From JBGTLA01 sp041744375 (GTDB taxonomy: Bacteria; Actinomycetota; Acidimicrobiia; Spongiisociales; ZC4RG35): a DNA stretch of 13,848 nt. Below, piece after piece: positions 1 to 7,057 of this stretch. Each line of letters opens with the position of its first letter. The stretch's first letter is position 1. The DNA is taken from assembly GCA_041744375.1 (NCBI GenBank), contig JBGTLA010000114.1, positions 1 through 13,848 of the forward strand, read 5' to 3'. The position numbers and the translations under genes are program-made. A model generated the notes under the pieces. That model saw only the letters and a program-made list of their open reading frames with translations, was not told the origin of the DNA and searched no databases.

Positions 1-162
1 GTGGAGGAGCAGGGCCCTGATCTGCTCACCGAGCGGCGTGCCGCCCGGTTCGCGCACCACCACCACCGACCGTCCCGCCGCCCGGAGCCGATCGGCCACC
101 GCCGACACCACGGTCGACTTTCCCGAACCGTCGACACCCTCGATGGCGATGTAACGCGTCAA
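1..162 (-). CDS. tmk: Thymidylate kinase, N-terminal part (runs off left edge)
   Basis: Thymidylate kinase phosphorylates dTMP to dTDP with ATP in the cytoplasm, a step of dTTP synthesis. Only the first 54 codons are present; the rest lies beyond the left edge. Visible are the N-terminal beta strand and P-loop IAIEGVDGSGKST (residues 5-17, Lys15 and Ser16 binding phosphate) and the Tmk signature REPGGTPLGEQIRALLL (residues 37-53), whose Arg belongs to the substrate-binding region. The start is a TTG at 162-160. Its TTGA overlaps the TGA of the upstream membrane protein gene by 4 bases, so the two are probably translationally coupled; no separate ribosome site or promoter is needed. The family call is firm. 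The TTG start is inferred from the overlap and from the usual distance to the P-loop. Confidence 0.9.
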   Translation of the reverse strand, partial: MTRYIAIEGVDGSGKSTVVSAVADRLRAAGRSVVVVREPGGTPLGEQIRALLLH

Positions 163-1541
163 TCGTCCCCCCGGCGGCGCGAGCCTCGCATCCACGTGAT
201 GGTGTCAGCCGCATCTCCCATACGCCGCAACTTCTCCTCGTCGAGGTTCATCCGCAATCCCGCCCCGGCCAGCACGAACACCCCCGAGAGGGCGACCACC
301 ACCCCTCCCACCAGCATGACAGCTCGGACTCCGTTGTTCAGCTCCCCGGGGAAGACACCGGAGAGAGCAGCAGCTCCCACCCCGGCCAGGGCGAACGAAA
401 CCAGCAAGGCAGTACGGGCGAAAGCGAACATCGCCGCGAAGGTGCGGCCGCGCACGGCGTCGTCGACACTGTCATGCAGCTGCGTGAAGCCGGTGACGTA
501 GGCAATGCCGGTCCCCACGCCCGCCACGAATGCCCAGCTCGCCGCCGCGAAGACCGAGTCGGCAAAGGCGGCCATGCCGATGGCCAGGCCGGCGATGAGG
601 ACTGAGAAGCCGAACAGCGGCTCTCGTCGCGTCTCCATCGTGGCGAACACCGTCACGCCCACCATCCCCACTCCAACGCCCACGCCGAGGGCGGTGACGA
701 GGATGCCGTAACCCGATGGGCCTGCCCGCAGGACCTGTTCTGAAAACGGCTGACCAAGAACGAAGAGGGCCCCGCCGCCGAACAGGCCCGCCGCCATGCC
801 GAGGATCATCCGGCGCACGGGCCCCGAACCCATCACGAACTTCATCCCGTCGACGATGTCGCGCAACGGGGTTCCCCGGGGTGACGCCTTGCCTCTCCCG
901 GCGTTGACTGTGGGAGGGGCGATGGGAATGGAGATGACGATAAGGCCCGAGACGATGAATGTGAAACAGTCGAACAAGAACGCCACCCCGATGGCGCCTC
1001 CCACGGGGGCGAAGTCGGGCAGGCGCCCGCCGATCTCCACCAAACCGGCGAACAAGGCGGAACCGACCGGGGCGGTCCCGTAGGCGGCCGCCAGATTGAG
1101 GCCGTTGACCGCCAGCAGGTTGTCACGCTTGACGAGCGTGGGGACGACGGCTTCTCGGGCCGGTTGACGGATGAGAGCGAACACCTCTGTCGCCAGGGTG
1201 AGGATGAACAGTTGCGTCAACGTCCCGACGAAGAGAAACCCCAAGGCCAGGCCGGCTCTGCCGAAATCCGACACGATCATGGTGATCTTGCGACTCCAGC
1301 GGTCGGCGATGAGGCCGCCCACGAACCCGAAAAACAGCCCCGGAAGGATGCGCCCCACCAGCGGAACGAGGATGGCCAGCGCCGCCCTGCTCCCACCCCC
1401 CGAGATGTGGGCCGCCAGCGCGAAAGACGCGAACAACGACACCCAGTCCCCCAGGCTCGAGATGAACTGAGACCACCACAGTCGGGCAAAGGGGCCCCGG
1501 CGGATGAGGTCGCGTCCGCGTTGGGTGTCGAAGGATTCCAT
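159..1541 (-). CDS. Major facilitator superfamily-type membrane protein coupled to tmk
   Basis: This 460-residue protein is very hydrophobic, with about 10-12 predicted membrane segments and an arginine-rich cytoplasmic tail. After the second segment it has an MFS motif-A-like loop, GGLIADRWSRK, and a PAREAVVP element in the next loop region, typical of MFS transporters of the MFS_1/MFS_3 type. The substrate is unknown. It starts at an ATG (1541-1539) with no Shine-Dalgarno sequence; a TACCGT box lies 12 bases upstream. It ends in a TTGA overlap with tmk and is divergent from topA. From general knowledge, some Streptomyces thymidylate kinases next to topA are long proteins with an N-terminal membrane domain; this gene pair looks like the split form. 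Whether the membrane protein helps nucleotide metabolism or is only a transcriptional partner is open. Confidence 0.85.
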   Translation of the reverse strand: MESFDTQRGRDLIRRGPFARLWWSQFISSLGDWVSLFASFALAAHISGGGSRAALAILVPLVGRILPGLFFGFVGGLIADRWSRKITMIVSDFGRAGLALGFLFVGTLTQLFILTLATEVFALIRQPAREAVVPTLVKRDNLLAVNGLNLAAAYGTAPVGSALFAGLVEIGGRLPDFAPVGGAIGVAFLFDCFTFIVSGLIVISIPIAPPTVNAGRGKASPRGTPLRDIVDGMKFVMGSGPVRRMILGMAAGLFGGGALFVLGQPFSEQVLRAGPSGYGILVTALGVGVGVGMVGVTVFATMETRREPLFGFSVLIAGLAIGMAAFADSVFAAASWAFVAGVGTGIAYVTGFTQLHDSVDDAVRGRTFAAMFAFARTALLVSFALAGVGAAALSGVFPGELNNGVRAVMLVGGVVVALSGVFVLAGAGLRMNLDEEKLRRMGDAADTITWMRGSRRRGDD

Positions 1542-1553
1542 CGATCTGCGGAA

Positions 1554-1559
1554 ACGGTA
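1554..1559 (-). promoter_or_regulatory. Candidate -10 box for the MFS-tmk unit
   Basis: The minus strand reads TACCGT, a TAnnnT-type -10 box ending 12 bases before the ATG at 1541. No -35 match is evident and there is no ribosome site between, which fits a leaderless or very short-leader transcript. This is a weak motif on its own. Confidence 0.3.
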
Positions 1560-1608
1560 CCTGCCGTGCCGCGCTCTCCGACGACTACACCTCGTTGCGG
1601 ACCTGGGT

Positions 1609-1614
1609 TACTGT
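1609..1614 (+). promoter_or_regulatory. Candidate -10 box for topA
   Basis: TACTGT lies 12 bases before the topA ATG at 1627. No clear -35 hexamer sits at 16-18 bases, and the stretch between box and ATG is C-rich with no Shine-Dalgarno match, so a leader of only a few bases is likely. Transcription would diverge from the MFS-tmk promoter within an 85-base gap. Confidence 0.3.
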
Positions 1615-1626
1615 CTGGCCCCAGCC

Positions 1627-4185
1627 ATGTCCAATACCCTTGTCATCGTTGAGTCGCCCACGAAAGCGAAGAAGATCTCCGAGTTCCTCGGGAGCGAGGT
1701 CGTCGTCGAAGCTTCCATGGGCCACATCCGCGACCTGCCCCGCTCCGCCAAGGAGATCCCCAAGAAGTACAAGGACACCGCCTGGGCGAAGCTGGGAGTG
1801 AACGTCGATGACGATTTCGAACCGATCTATGTCCTCACGGCCGACCGCAAGGACCGGATCAAGAAGCTGAAGGACCTGGCCAAGAACGCCACCGAGATCT
1901 ATCTGGCGACGGACGAAGACCGCGAGGGTGAGGCCATTGCCTGGCATCTGGTCGAGGTCCTCTCCCCCAAGGTGCCGGTCAAGCGAATGGTGTTCCACGA
2001 GATCACCTCCGCCGCCATCCAGACTGCCTTCGAGAACCCGCGCGCCGTCGACGACCGCCTGGTGGATGCCCAGGAAGCGCGCAGGATCCTCGACCGACTG
2101 TACGGGTATGAGGTGTCCCCGGTGCTGTGGAAGAAGGTGGCGACCGGCCTGTCGGCCGGACGCGTCCAGTCGGTGGCGGTGAGGATCGTGGTCGAGCGCG
2201 AGCGAGAGCGGATGGCCTTCACCTCCGTCTCCTATTGGGATCTGGAGGGCAGGTTCTCCAAGGCCGGCGAGTCAGCCGCCTTCGACGCCGCCCTGGTGAC
2301 TCTGGACGGAACCCGCGTCGCCAAGGGCCGCGACTTCGACGCCACCGGTTCGACGACCGGGACCGTGGTGGTGCTCGATGAGCGGCAGGCTGGTTCCCTC
2401 GCCACCGCCCTCGCGGGAGCCGACTTCGCCGTGCGCTCGGTTGACACCAAGCCGTACACCCGCAAGCCGTACGCCCCATTCCGCACCTCGACACTGCAGA
2501 TGGAGGCGAGCCGCAAACTCCGTTTTGGGTCGGCCCGCACCATGTCGGTGGCGCAGCGCCTGTACGAGAACGGCTACATCACCTACATGCGCACGGACTC
2601 GGTCACGCTGTCGACCGAGGCGATGGCGGAGGCCCGGTCCCAGGTAGGCAAGCTGTACGGCCAGGACTACGTCCCCCCCAGCGCGCGCTTGTACGGGAAC
2701 AAGGCCAAGAACGCCCAGGAGGCTCACGAGGCGATCCGCCCCGCCGGGCAGAAGTGGCGCACACCCGAGCAGGTGAGCCGGGAGATCGGACGGGACGAGG
2801 CCAAGCTGTATGAGCTGATCTGGAAGAGGACTCTGGCCTCCCAGATGCCCGACGCCAAGGGAGAAACCGTGTCGGTTCGGCTGGGGGCAACTGCCACCGA
2901 CGGGCGCGACGCCGAGTTCTCGGCTTCCGGCCGGACGATAACCTTTGCCGGCTTCTTGAAGATCTATGTCGAGTCGCTCGACGACCCGAACGCCAAGACC
3001 GACGACGAGGAATCGATCCTGCCACCACTGGCCGAGGGTGACCCTCTGGAAGTGGTGGACCTGGGGGCGGAGGGCCACGCCACCCAGCCACCCCGGCGCT
3101 ACAACGAAGCGTCACTCGTGCAGAAGCTCGAGGAGTTGGGTGTGGGCCGTCCTTCCACCTATGCCTCGATCCTGTCCACGATCCAGGACCGCGGGTATGT
3201 GTGGAAGAAGGGCGGAGCCCTCATCCCCTCGTTCACGGCCTTCGCCGTGGTGACGCTGCTGGAACAGCACTTCCCCAACCTGGTCGACTACGCCTTCACC
3301 GCCCGCATGGAAGACGACCTCGACCGCATCGCCGCCGGCGATGAGGACCGGGTCCCGTGGCTCACGCGCTTCTACCTCGGCGGCAGCGGGTTGCGTCAAA
3401 CCGTGCTCGACAAGCTGGGCGACATCGATGCCCGAGCCGTCAATTCGATTCCCATCGGGACCGACGACCAGGATCGCCAGATCGTGGCGCGGGTCGGTCG
3501 CTACGGGCCCTACCTGGAACGCGGGGAGGAGCGGGCCTCGATACCCGACGACATTCCCCCCGACGAGTTGACCGTGGAGCGGGCCGGAGAGATCGTCGAC
3601 GAGGGCTCACGCGGCGACAAGATCCTGGGCACCGACCCCGACAGCGGCCTCGACGTGCTCGCCAAGACCGGGCGGTTCGGGCCGTATGTGCAATTGGGAG
3701 AGCAGCAGGAGGGGTCGAAGGACAAGCCCAAGCGCGCCTCCCTATTCAAGGGAATGGAGCTCGACGCTCTCTCCTTGGACGATGCCCTGCGTCTGCTCTC
3801 GCTTCCCCGGGTGGTGGGCACTGACGCCGACGGCACGGAGATCGTGGCCCTCAACGGACGCTACGGGCCCTATATCCAACGGGGTGACGACCGGCGCAGC
3901 CTCGAGTCCGAGGAGCAGTTGTTCTCCCTCACGGTGGAACAAGCTCTGGAGGTGTTGGCCCAGCCGCCCCGCCGCCGCGGCCAAACCACCCAGGGCCCGC
4001 TCAAGGAACTCGGCCCCGACCCGGTCTCGGGCAAGAACGTCACCATCCGCTCCGGCCGCTACGGCCCCTATGTGACCGACGGCGACGTCAACGCCAGCCT
4101 CGCCAAAGGCGACGACCCGGCCAAGGTCGATCTCGAGCGCGCCGCCGAGTTGCTCGCCAACCGGCGCGCCAAATTGGGCAAGTAG
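1627..4185 (+). CDS. topA: DNA topoisomerase I (type IA, omega protein)
   Basis: TopA relaxes negatively supercoiled DNA by cutting one strand through a 5'-phosphotyrosine. The protein is 852 residues from the ATG at 1627; a longer open frame back to 1504 lies inside the divergent gene and is unlikely. The Toprim domain shows VIVESPTKAK with Glu9 and the acidic triad Asp96, Asp98, Glu100 in TDEDREGEAIAWH. SAGRVQSVAVR follows, and the active-site Tyr320 sits in YITYMRTDS, matching E. coli Tyr319. The C-terminal part has four repeats, each with GRYGPY or GRFGPY (residues 624, 682, 744, 810), and no zinc-finger cysteines. The long lysine-rich tail known from mycobacterial and Streptomyces TopA is absent; the protein ends about 37 residues after the last repeat motif with only a short basic end. 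It is transcribed alone and followed by a hairpin. Confidence 0.97.
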   Translation: MSNTLVIVESPTKAKKISEFLGSEVVVEASMGHIRDLPRSAKEIPKKYKDTAWAKLGVNVDDDFEPIYVLTADRKDRIKKLKDLAKNATEIYLATDEDREGEAIAWHLVEVLSPKVPVKRMVFHEITSAAIQTAFENPRAVDDRLVDAQEARRILDRLYGYEVSPVLWKKVATGLSAGRVQSVAVRIVVERERERMAFTSVSYWDLEGRFSKAGESAAFDAALVTLDGTRVAKGRDFDATGSTTGTVVVLDERQAGSLATALAGADFAVRSVDTKPYTRKPYAPFRTSTLQMEASRKLRFGSARTMSVAQRLYENGYITYMRTDSVTLSTEAMAEARSQVGKLYGQDYVPPSARLYGNKAKNAQEAHEAIRPAGQKWRTPEQVSREIGRDEAKLYELIWKRTLASQMPDAKGETVSVRLGATATDGRDAEFSASGRTITFAGFLKIYVESLDDPNAKTDDEESILPPLAEGDPLEVVDLGAEGHATQPPRRYNEASLVQKLEELGVGRPSTYASILSTIQDRGYVWKKGGALIPSFTAFAVVTLLEQHFPNLVDYAFTARMEDDLDRIAAGDEDRVPWLTRFYLGGSGLRQTVLDKLGDIDARAVNSIPIGTDDQDRQIVARVGRYGPYLERGEERASIPDDIPPDELTVERAGEIVDEGSRGDKILGTDPDSGLDVLAKTGRFGPYVQLGEQQEGSKDKPKRASLFKGMELDALSLDDALRLLSLPRVVGTDADGTEIVALNGRYGPYIQRGDDRRSLESEEQLFSLTVEQALEVLAQPPRRRGQTTQGPLKELGPDPVSGKNVTIRSGRYGPYVTDGDVNASLAKGDDPAKVDLERAAELLANRRAKLGK

Positions 4186-4186
4186 A

Positions 4187-4212
4187 GCCGTCCCTGCTCC
4201 GCAGGGATCGGC
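4187..4212 (+). terminator. Probable intrinsic terminator of topA
   Basis: One base after the TAG stop, a perfect 7-bp stem (TCCCTGC / GCAGGGA) with a 3-base loop is extended by GCCG / CGGC across a one-base bulge. It is followed by CCTTCTCG, a weak T-containing stretch. Stem strength and position make a terminator the best reading. Confidence 0.7.
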
Positions 4213-4282
4213 CCTTCTCGCCACACGTTCACTCCACAGTCGCCCAGCCGCCTCGACGCCGAAAGCACCATTGCCCGTTCCC

Positions 4283-4311
4283 TTGCGACGCTCGATTCTA
4301 TGTAATAATGT
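4283..4311 (+). promoter_or_regulatory. Candidate promoter of the RHH-tailed protein gene
   Basis: TTGCGA at 4283-4288 is followed, after 17 bases, by TAATGT at 4306-4311. The box lies in an unusually A/T-rich patch (4299-4314) holding a direct repeat of TGTAAT separated by AA. An overlapping TAATAA at 4303-4308 is an alternative -10 that would place transcription start at the ATGs 4313/4316. No Shine-Dalgarno sequence is present, so a leaderless message is likely. Confidence 0.4.
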
Positions 4312-4312
4312 A

Positions 4313-4822
4313 ATGATGAAAGATCGGATAGAAGCTTGGTTGGCGGGTCAACTCGTCGACGACTGGTTCATCGAGCGACCGCGAGTGGAGATCGACCGCG
4401 ACGAGATCCTCGTGGTCGGGGCCCTTCCCCCACCGTCACTCGACGACGCCACCTCCCCCGACAACCGCCGGCTGGCAAACCGCTCCCGCATCGAGCGCTG
4501 GCGCGAGGAAACCCGTTCCCAGCGGGTGGCCATCGCCCGTCAGGCCGAGGGGGCCTTCGATCGCACGATCTCGTGGGGGGCGAGGTGTGGCGAGGTGGAG
4601 GAACTGTTCACCACCCTCTCCGTGCCGGCGATGACCCGGCTGCGCATGCCCGAAAGGCGCGTCCTCGACACCTTGATCGACGCCGGAGTTGCGCGGTCGC
4701 GCTCAGAGGCGCTGGCGTGGTGCGTGCGGCTGGTCAACGACAAACAGGACGACTGGCTGTCCGACCTGCGAGAGGCGATCGAACGGGTTCACGCCGTCCG
4801 TCAACAGGGGCCCGCCACCTGA
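4313..4822 (+). CDS. Uncharacterised protein with ribbon-helix-helix-like C-terminal segment
   Basis: This 169-residue soluble protein has no signal peptide. The frame is open back to 4271, but ATG 4313 (or 4316) is preferred because it follows directly on an A/T-rich promoter-like patch. The N-terminal part (1-45) is acidic with a short hydrophobic strand EILVVGALPPP. Residues 50-80 are rich in Arg and Glu and probably form a long helix. A core with SWGARCGEVEELFTTLSVP follows. Residues 113-140 read PERRVLDTLIDAGVARSRS then EALAWCVRL, a strand-free helix-turn-helix pattern like the second half of CopG/Arc ribbon-helix-helix proteins. I recall similar proteins in actinobacteria, without a known function. 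A DNA-binding or scaffold role is inference. It is convergent with the hydrolase gene, separated by 7 bases. Confidence 0.8.
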   Translation: MMKDRIEAWLAGQLVDDWFIERPRVEIDRDEILVVGALPPPSLDDATSPDNRRLANRSRIERWREETRSQRVAIARQAEGAFDRTISWGARCGEVEELFTTLSVPAMTRLRMPERRVLDTLIDAGVARSRSEALAWCVRLVNDKQDDWLSDLREAIERVHAVRQQGPAT

Positions 4823-4829
4823 GCGGCTG

Positions 4830-5642
4830 TCAGCGGTAGCGGTCGAGGATGGCGTCGGACAGGGCCGGCCACGCCGCCATCGCCCACTGGTCGAAGGGGC
4901 GTGCCGCCAGCGAAACCGTGGCCAGCCCTGCGGCCGGGTCGACCCACAAGAAGGTGCCGCTCCCTCCGAAGTGGCCAAACGTGCCCGGGGAGTTGGAGGC
5001 TCCAGTCCAGTGCGGCTTCTTGTCGGCGCGGATCTCGAAAGTGAGACCCCACGGGTTGGGATCGAACGAGCCGACTCCGGGCAGCACACCGGGCAGATCG
5101 GGATAGTGCGGGCGGGTGGCGTCGGCCAGGGTCTGGTCCGACACGAGTGTGGGGGCCAAGAGCTCACGCCCCAGGGCCAAGAGGTCAGAAGCCGAGGAGT
5201 CGATGTCGTGGGCCGGTGAGCCAACCAGGCGCGTCTTCTCCATTCCCAGCGGCTCCAACACTCCCAGCCGCAGGTACTCGGAGAAGGCCATTCCGGACCG
5301 GCCCTCCAGGTGCCGACAGAACCACTCGATCCCGGTGTTGGAATAGATCCGCCGCTGTCCGGGGGCGGCCAGCATTCGCGGACTGTCGAAGGCCAGGCCC
5401 GACGCATGGGCGAGGAGGTGCTCGACGGTCGCACCATCGGGACCGGCGGGTTCGTCGAGACGTATGGTCTCTTCTTCCAGGGCAATCAGCGCCGTCACCC
5501 CCACCATCAGCTTGGCGATCGAGGCGACCCGGGTCACCCAGGTCTCCTCGCCGCCCACACCCAGGGTGTGGTCGGCATCGGTGACGCCGACCACTGCCTG
5601 CTGTACCGGCCAATCGGCGAGGAGGTCGCTCAGGTCGTCCAC
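4830..5642 (-). CDS. Serine beta-lactamase-like hydrolase (class C / penicillin-binding fold)
   Basis: The 270-residue protein belongs to the beta-lactamase-related serine hydrolases (class C, D-Ala-D-Ala carboxypeptidase and esterase group). The nucleophile motif S-x-x-K is Ser41-Ile-Ala-Lys44, the second motif is Tyr100-Ser-Asn102, and the third is the His224-Phe-Gly226-Gly loop used in place of KTG. It is at the short end for the family and has no signal peptide, so a cytoplasmic esterase or amidase role is more likely than resistance; the substrate is unknown. The start is GTG at 5642-5640, and no good ribosome site precedes it. The nearest upstream ORF on the same strand ends 10 bases before. 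It converges with the RHH-tailed protein gene, leaving only 7 bases between stops. Confidence 0.88.
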   Translation of the reverse strand: MDDLSDLLADWPVQQAVVGVTDADHTLGVGGEETWVTRVASIAKLMVGVTALIALEEETIRLDEPAGPDGATVEHLLAHASGLAFDSPRMLAAPGQRRIYSNTGIEWFCRHLEGRSGMAFSEYLRLGVLEPLGMEKTRLVGSPAHDIDSSASDLLALGRELLAPTLVSDQTLADATRPHYPDLPGVLPGVGSFDPNPWGLTFEIRADKKPHWTGASNSPGTFGHFGGSGTFLWVDPAAGLATVSLAARPFDQWAMAAWPALSDAILDRYR

Positions 5643-5652
5643 TGACGTGAAC

Positions 5653-5790
5653 CTAGCGCTCTCCGGCGTAAGTGAGTGCGCCAGTTACCGAGCACGGCGA
5701 CGGAGATCCGCCGGCCCGAGCAGGCCGTGAACAGAACCACTTCCAGACGGGCAGCGATGGCCTGGTGACCGCTTCTGGTGCGATGGTCAT
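5653..5790 (-). CDS. Possible small protein (45 aa), doubtful
   Basis: An ATG at 5790-5788 follows CAGGAG with a 5-base spacer, the best ribosome site in this part of the window. The frame runs 45 codons to a TAG that ends 10 bases before the GTG of the serine hydrolase. The peptide begins MTIAPEAVTR and contains VWKWFCSRP. It has no recognisable domain or signal sequence. Codon third positions are clearly less G/C-rich than in the confirmed genes, and an overlapping minus frame looks equally protein-like, so this may be a leader peptide, a decayed gene, or chance. Confidence 0.2.
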   Translation of the reverse strand: MTIAPEAVTRPSLPVWKWFCSRPARAGGSPSPCSVTGALTYAGER

Positions 5791-5886
5791 GGGTGCTCCT
5801 GTGTGGTTGACCATCGCCACCGTCGGTGCCGATGCCACACGCCACATCGAGCTGGTGGAGGTCCCCCGTCCTTTTGGGAAAGAGGT

Positions 5887-5899
5887 GGGGCTCTGCCCC
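5887..5899 (-). terminator. Possible terminator after the lipoprotein gene
   Basis: The minus strand forms GGGGC-AGA-GCCCC, a 5-bp G/C stem with a 3-base loop, followed by ACCTCTTTCCC. It lies about 60 bases past the lipoprotein stop. The stem is short and the T-run is interrupted, so support is moderate. Confidence 0.4.
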
Positions 5900-5960
5900 T
5901 CATCCGCCGGAACACGCCGAGTCGATCCCTCTCCGCCTGTCGGTGCCTCGGGGACGAGAA

Positions 5961-6997
5961 CTACGGAAGGGGAGTGATGTCGAGGAGGATGAGGCCGGGG
6001 TCTTCTTCGAAGTCGCCCACCTGGAGCATCAACTCGCCGGCATCGTCGGGGACGAGGAAGGCGACCCAAGCGTCCACGGCCGCCCCCGGGGCGACGCGGG
6101 GAACACCGGGACTTCCTCCCGGGTCGTCGGCGACATCCCAGGGAGCGCGGGGAACGCCGTCCACCAGCAGGCGGAAGGCGTCACTTAGCAACTCGAGCCC
6201 CCGTCCGCTCGTCTTCTCAGCCCGGACGTGGAGAACGAGGAACAGCTCACCCACGTCGGCCCGCTCGCCGGTGGGCGAGGTGGCATCTGCGTGGGGGCGG
6301 TCCTCTGCCAGCGTGGCCGCGAGCAATGAGAAGACGACCGTCCCGGCATTGGTCGGCCCGATGCCTTCGGCCGTGCCTTCCAGCTCGACGGTGACGGGAT
6401 AGTCCGCCACGGGGAGGGGACCGGTGAGAGGCAACTCTTCGATCCGGTCGGGCAGGGCTCCGACCACCAAGACGGCGTTCGCTAGGTCGACATCCTCTGC
6501 CACCGGGCCCGCCAGGAAGGAATTGACTGTCGTGTTGGCCGCGATCAGGCTGCCCACGTCGGAAAGAAAGGACATCGAGTCGTCGGGGACTGTCTCGGTA
6601 CCGTCCACCACCAACCGGAAGACATCGTCCCCGAGACCAATCTGGCTGCGGGTGGTCAGGTTGGATGCAACGATGTCGAGGAAGGCGTACGTGGCGTCGG
6701 ACACGACGGGATCAGTGCCGTCGGCATATGAACGCAGCTCTTGGTTGGACACCTTGACGTCGGTGATCTCGAGTTCGATATTGGCAATAACCACGCTACG
6801 TGGCTGAAAGTCAACCAAATCCGCCTCGATCAGCACCGGATCCTCTTCGGTGGTCGGCGTAGTCGGGGGGATGGTGGTCGGCGGTGCGGTGGTCGGTAGA
6901 ACAGTGGTGGGCGGATAGGTGGTATCGGTGGCGGTCCCGGTGCATGATGCCACCACGAGAAGGGAACGACGATGGGTATCAAGCGAGTCGAGAACAT
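5961..6997 (-). CDS. Putative lipoprotein with duplicated domain; probable frameshift in signal peptide
   Basis: The uninterrupted frame runs from an ATG at 7016 to the stop at 5961 (351 codons), but its first 18 residues do not look like a signal peptide. One frame over, ATG 6997 sits 6 bases after GGTGAGG and encodes MFSTRLIPIVVP. If one C were added to the CCC at 6964-6962 this would join LLVVASC in the main frame, giving a complete lipoprotein signal with lipobox VAS-Cys. A Thr/Pro linker follows (TTAPPTTIPPTTPTT), then two related beta-rich halves. These share DDVFRLVVDG and SDAFRLLVDG and resemble DUF4352-type extracellular domains. I therefore start the gene at 6997 and treat the frame break as a sequencing error or recent mutation. 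It would be membrane-anchored and face outward; its function is unknown. A TTGACA promoter lies upstream. Confidence 0.75.
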
Positions 6998-7028
6998 CAC
7001 CGGCCTCACCATTCATCGACGGCCGACA

Positions 7029-7057
7029 ATGCTTCTACGGGGCCCCGCCGCTGTCAA
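7029..7057 (-). promoter_or_regulatory. Promoter of the lipoprotein gene
   Basis: On the minus strand a perfect TTGACA (7057-7052) is followed after 17 bases by AAGCAT (7034-7029). Transcription would start near 7022, giving a leader of about 25 bases that contains the GGTGAGG site (7010-7004) before ATG 6997. This supports 6997 over 7016 as the start. The -10 box is a poor match; the -35 is exact. Confidence 0.55.

Larger units (their letters stand above)
5643..5960. other. 318-base stretch without a convincing gene
   Basis: This lies between the lipoprotein stop and the hydrolase start, both on the minus strand. Several overlapping open frames exist on both strands, but none has the third-position G/C bias of the neighbouring genes. 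It holds a candidate terminator near 5887-5899 and a possible short ORF at 5653-5790 with a good ribosome site. No transposase, tRNA or terminal inverted repeat was seen. It may be a decayed gene or a 5' leader of the hydrolase. Confidence 0.5.

Noticed and set aside
1504..1626. N-terminal extension of topA to ATG 1504
   Set aside because: It would run into the divergent MFS gene. The known family N-terminus with Glu9 matches a start at 1627.
2272..3078. 268-codon open frame on the minus strand
   Set aside because: It is antisense to the core of topA around the active-site tyrosine and has no domain.
5653..6069. 138-codon minus-strand frame across the orphan region
   Set aside because: It starts inside the lipoprotein gene in another frame and has poor third-position G/C bias. 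Only the sub-frame with a ribosome site was kept, at low confidence.
6847..6925. GGTGGT-like repeats suggesting a microsatellite or CRISPR
   Set aside because: They are the coding sequence of the Thr/Pro linker. There are no regular spacers or conserved repeat units.
6830..7012. 60-codon minus-strand frame beginning MVRPVMFSTRL as a separate gene
   Set aside because: Only its first part is meaningful, as the displaced signal peptide of the lipoprotein. The rest is the Thr/Pro linker read out of frame.
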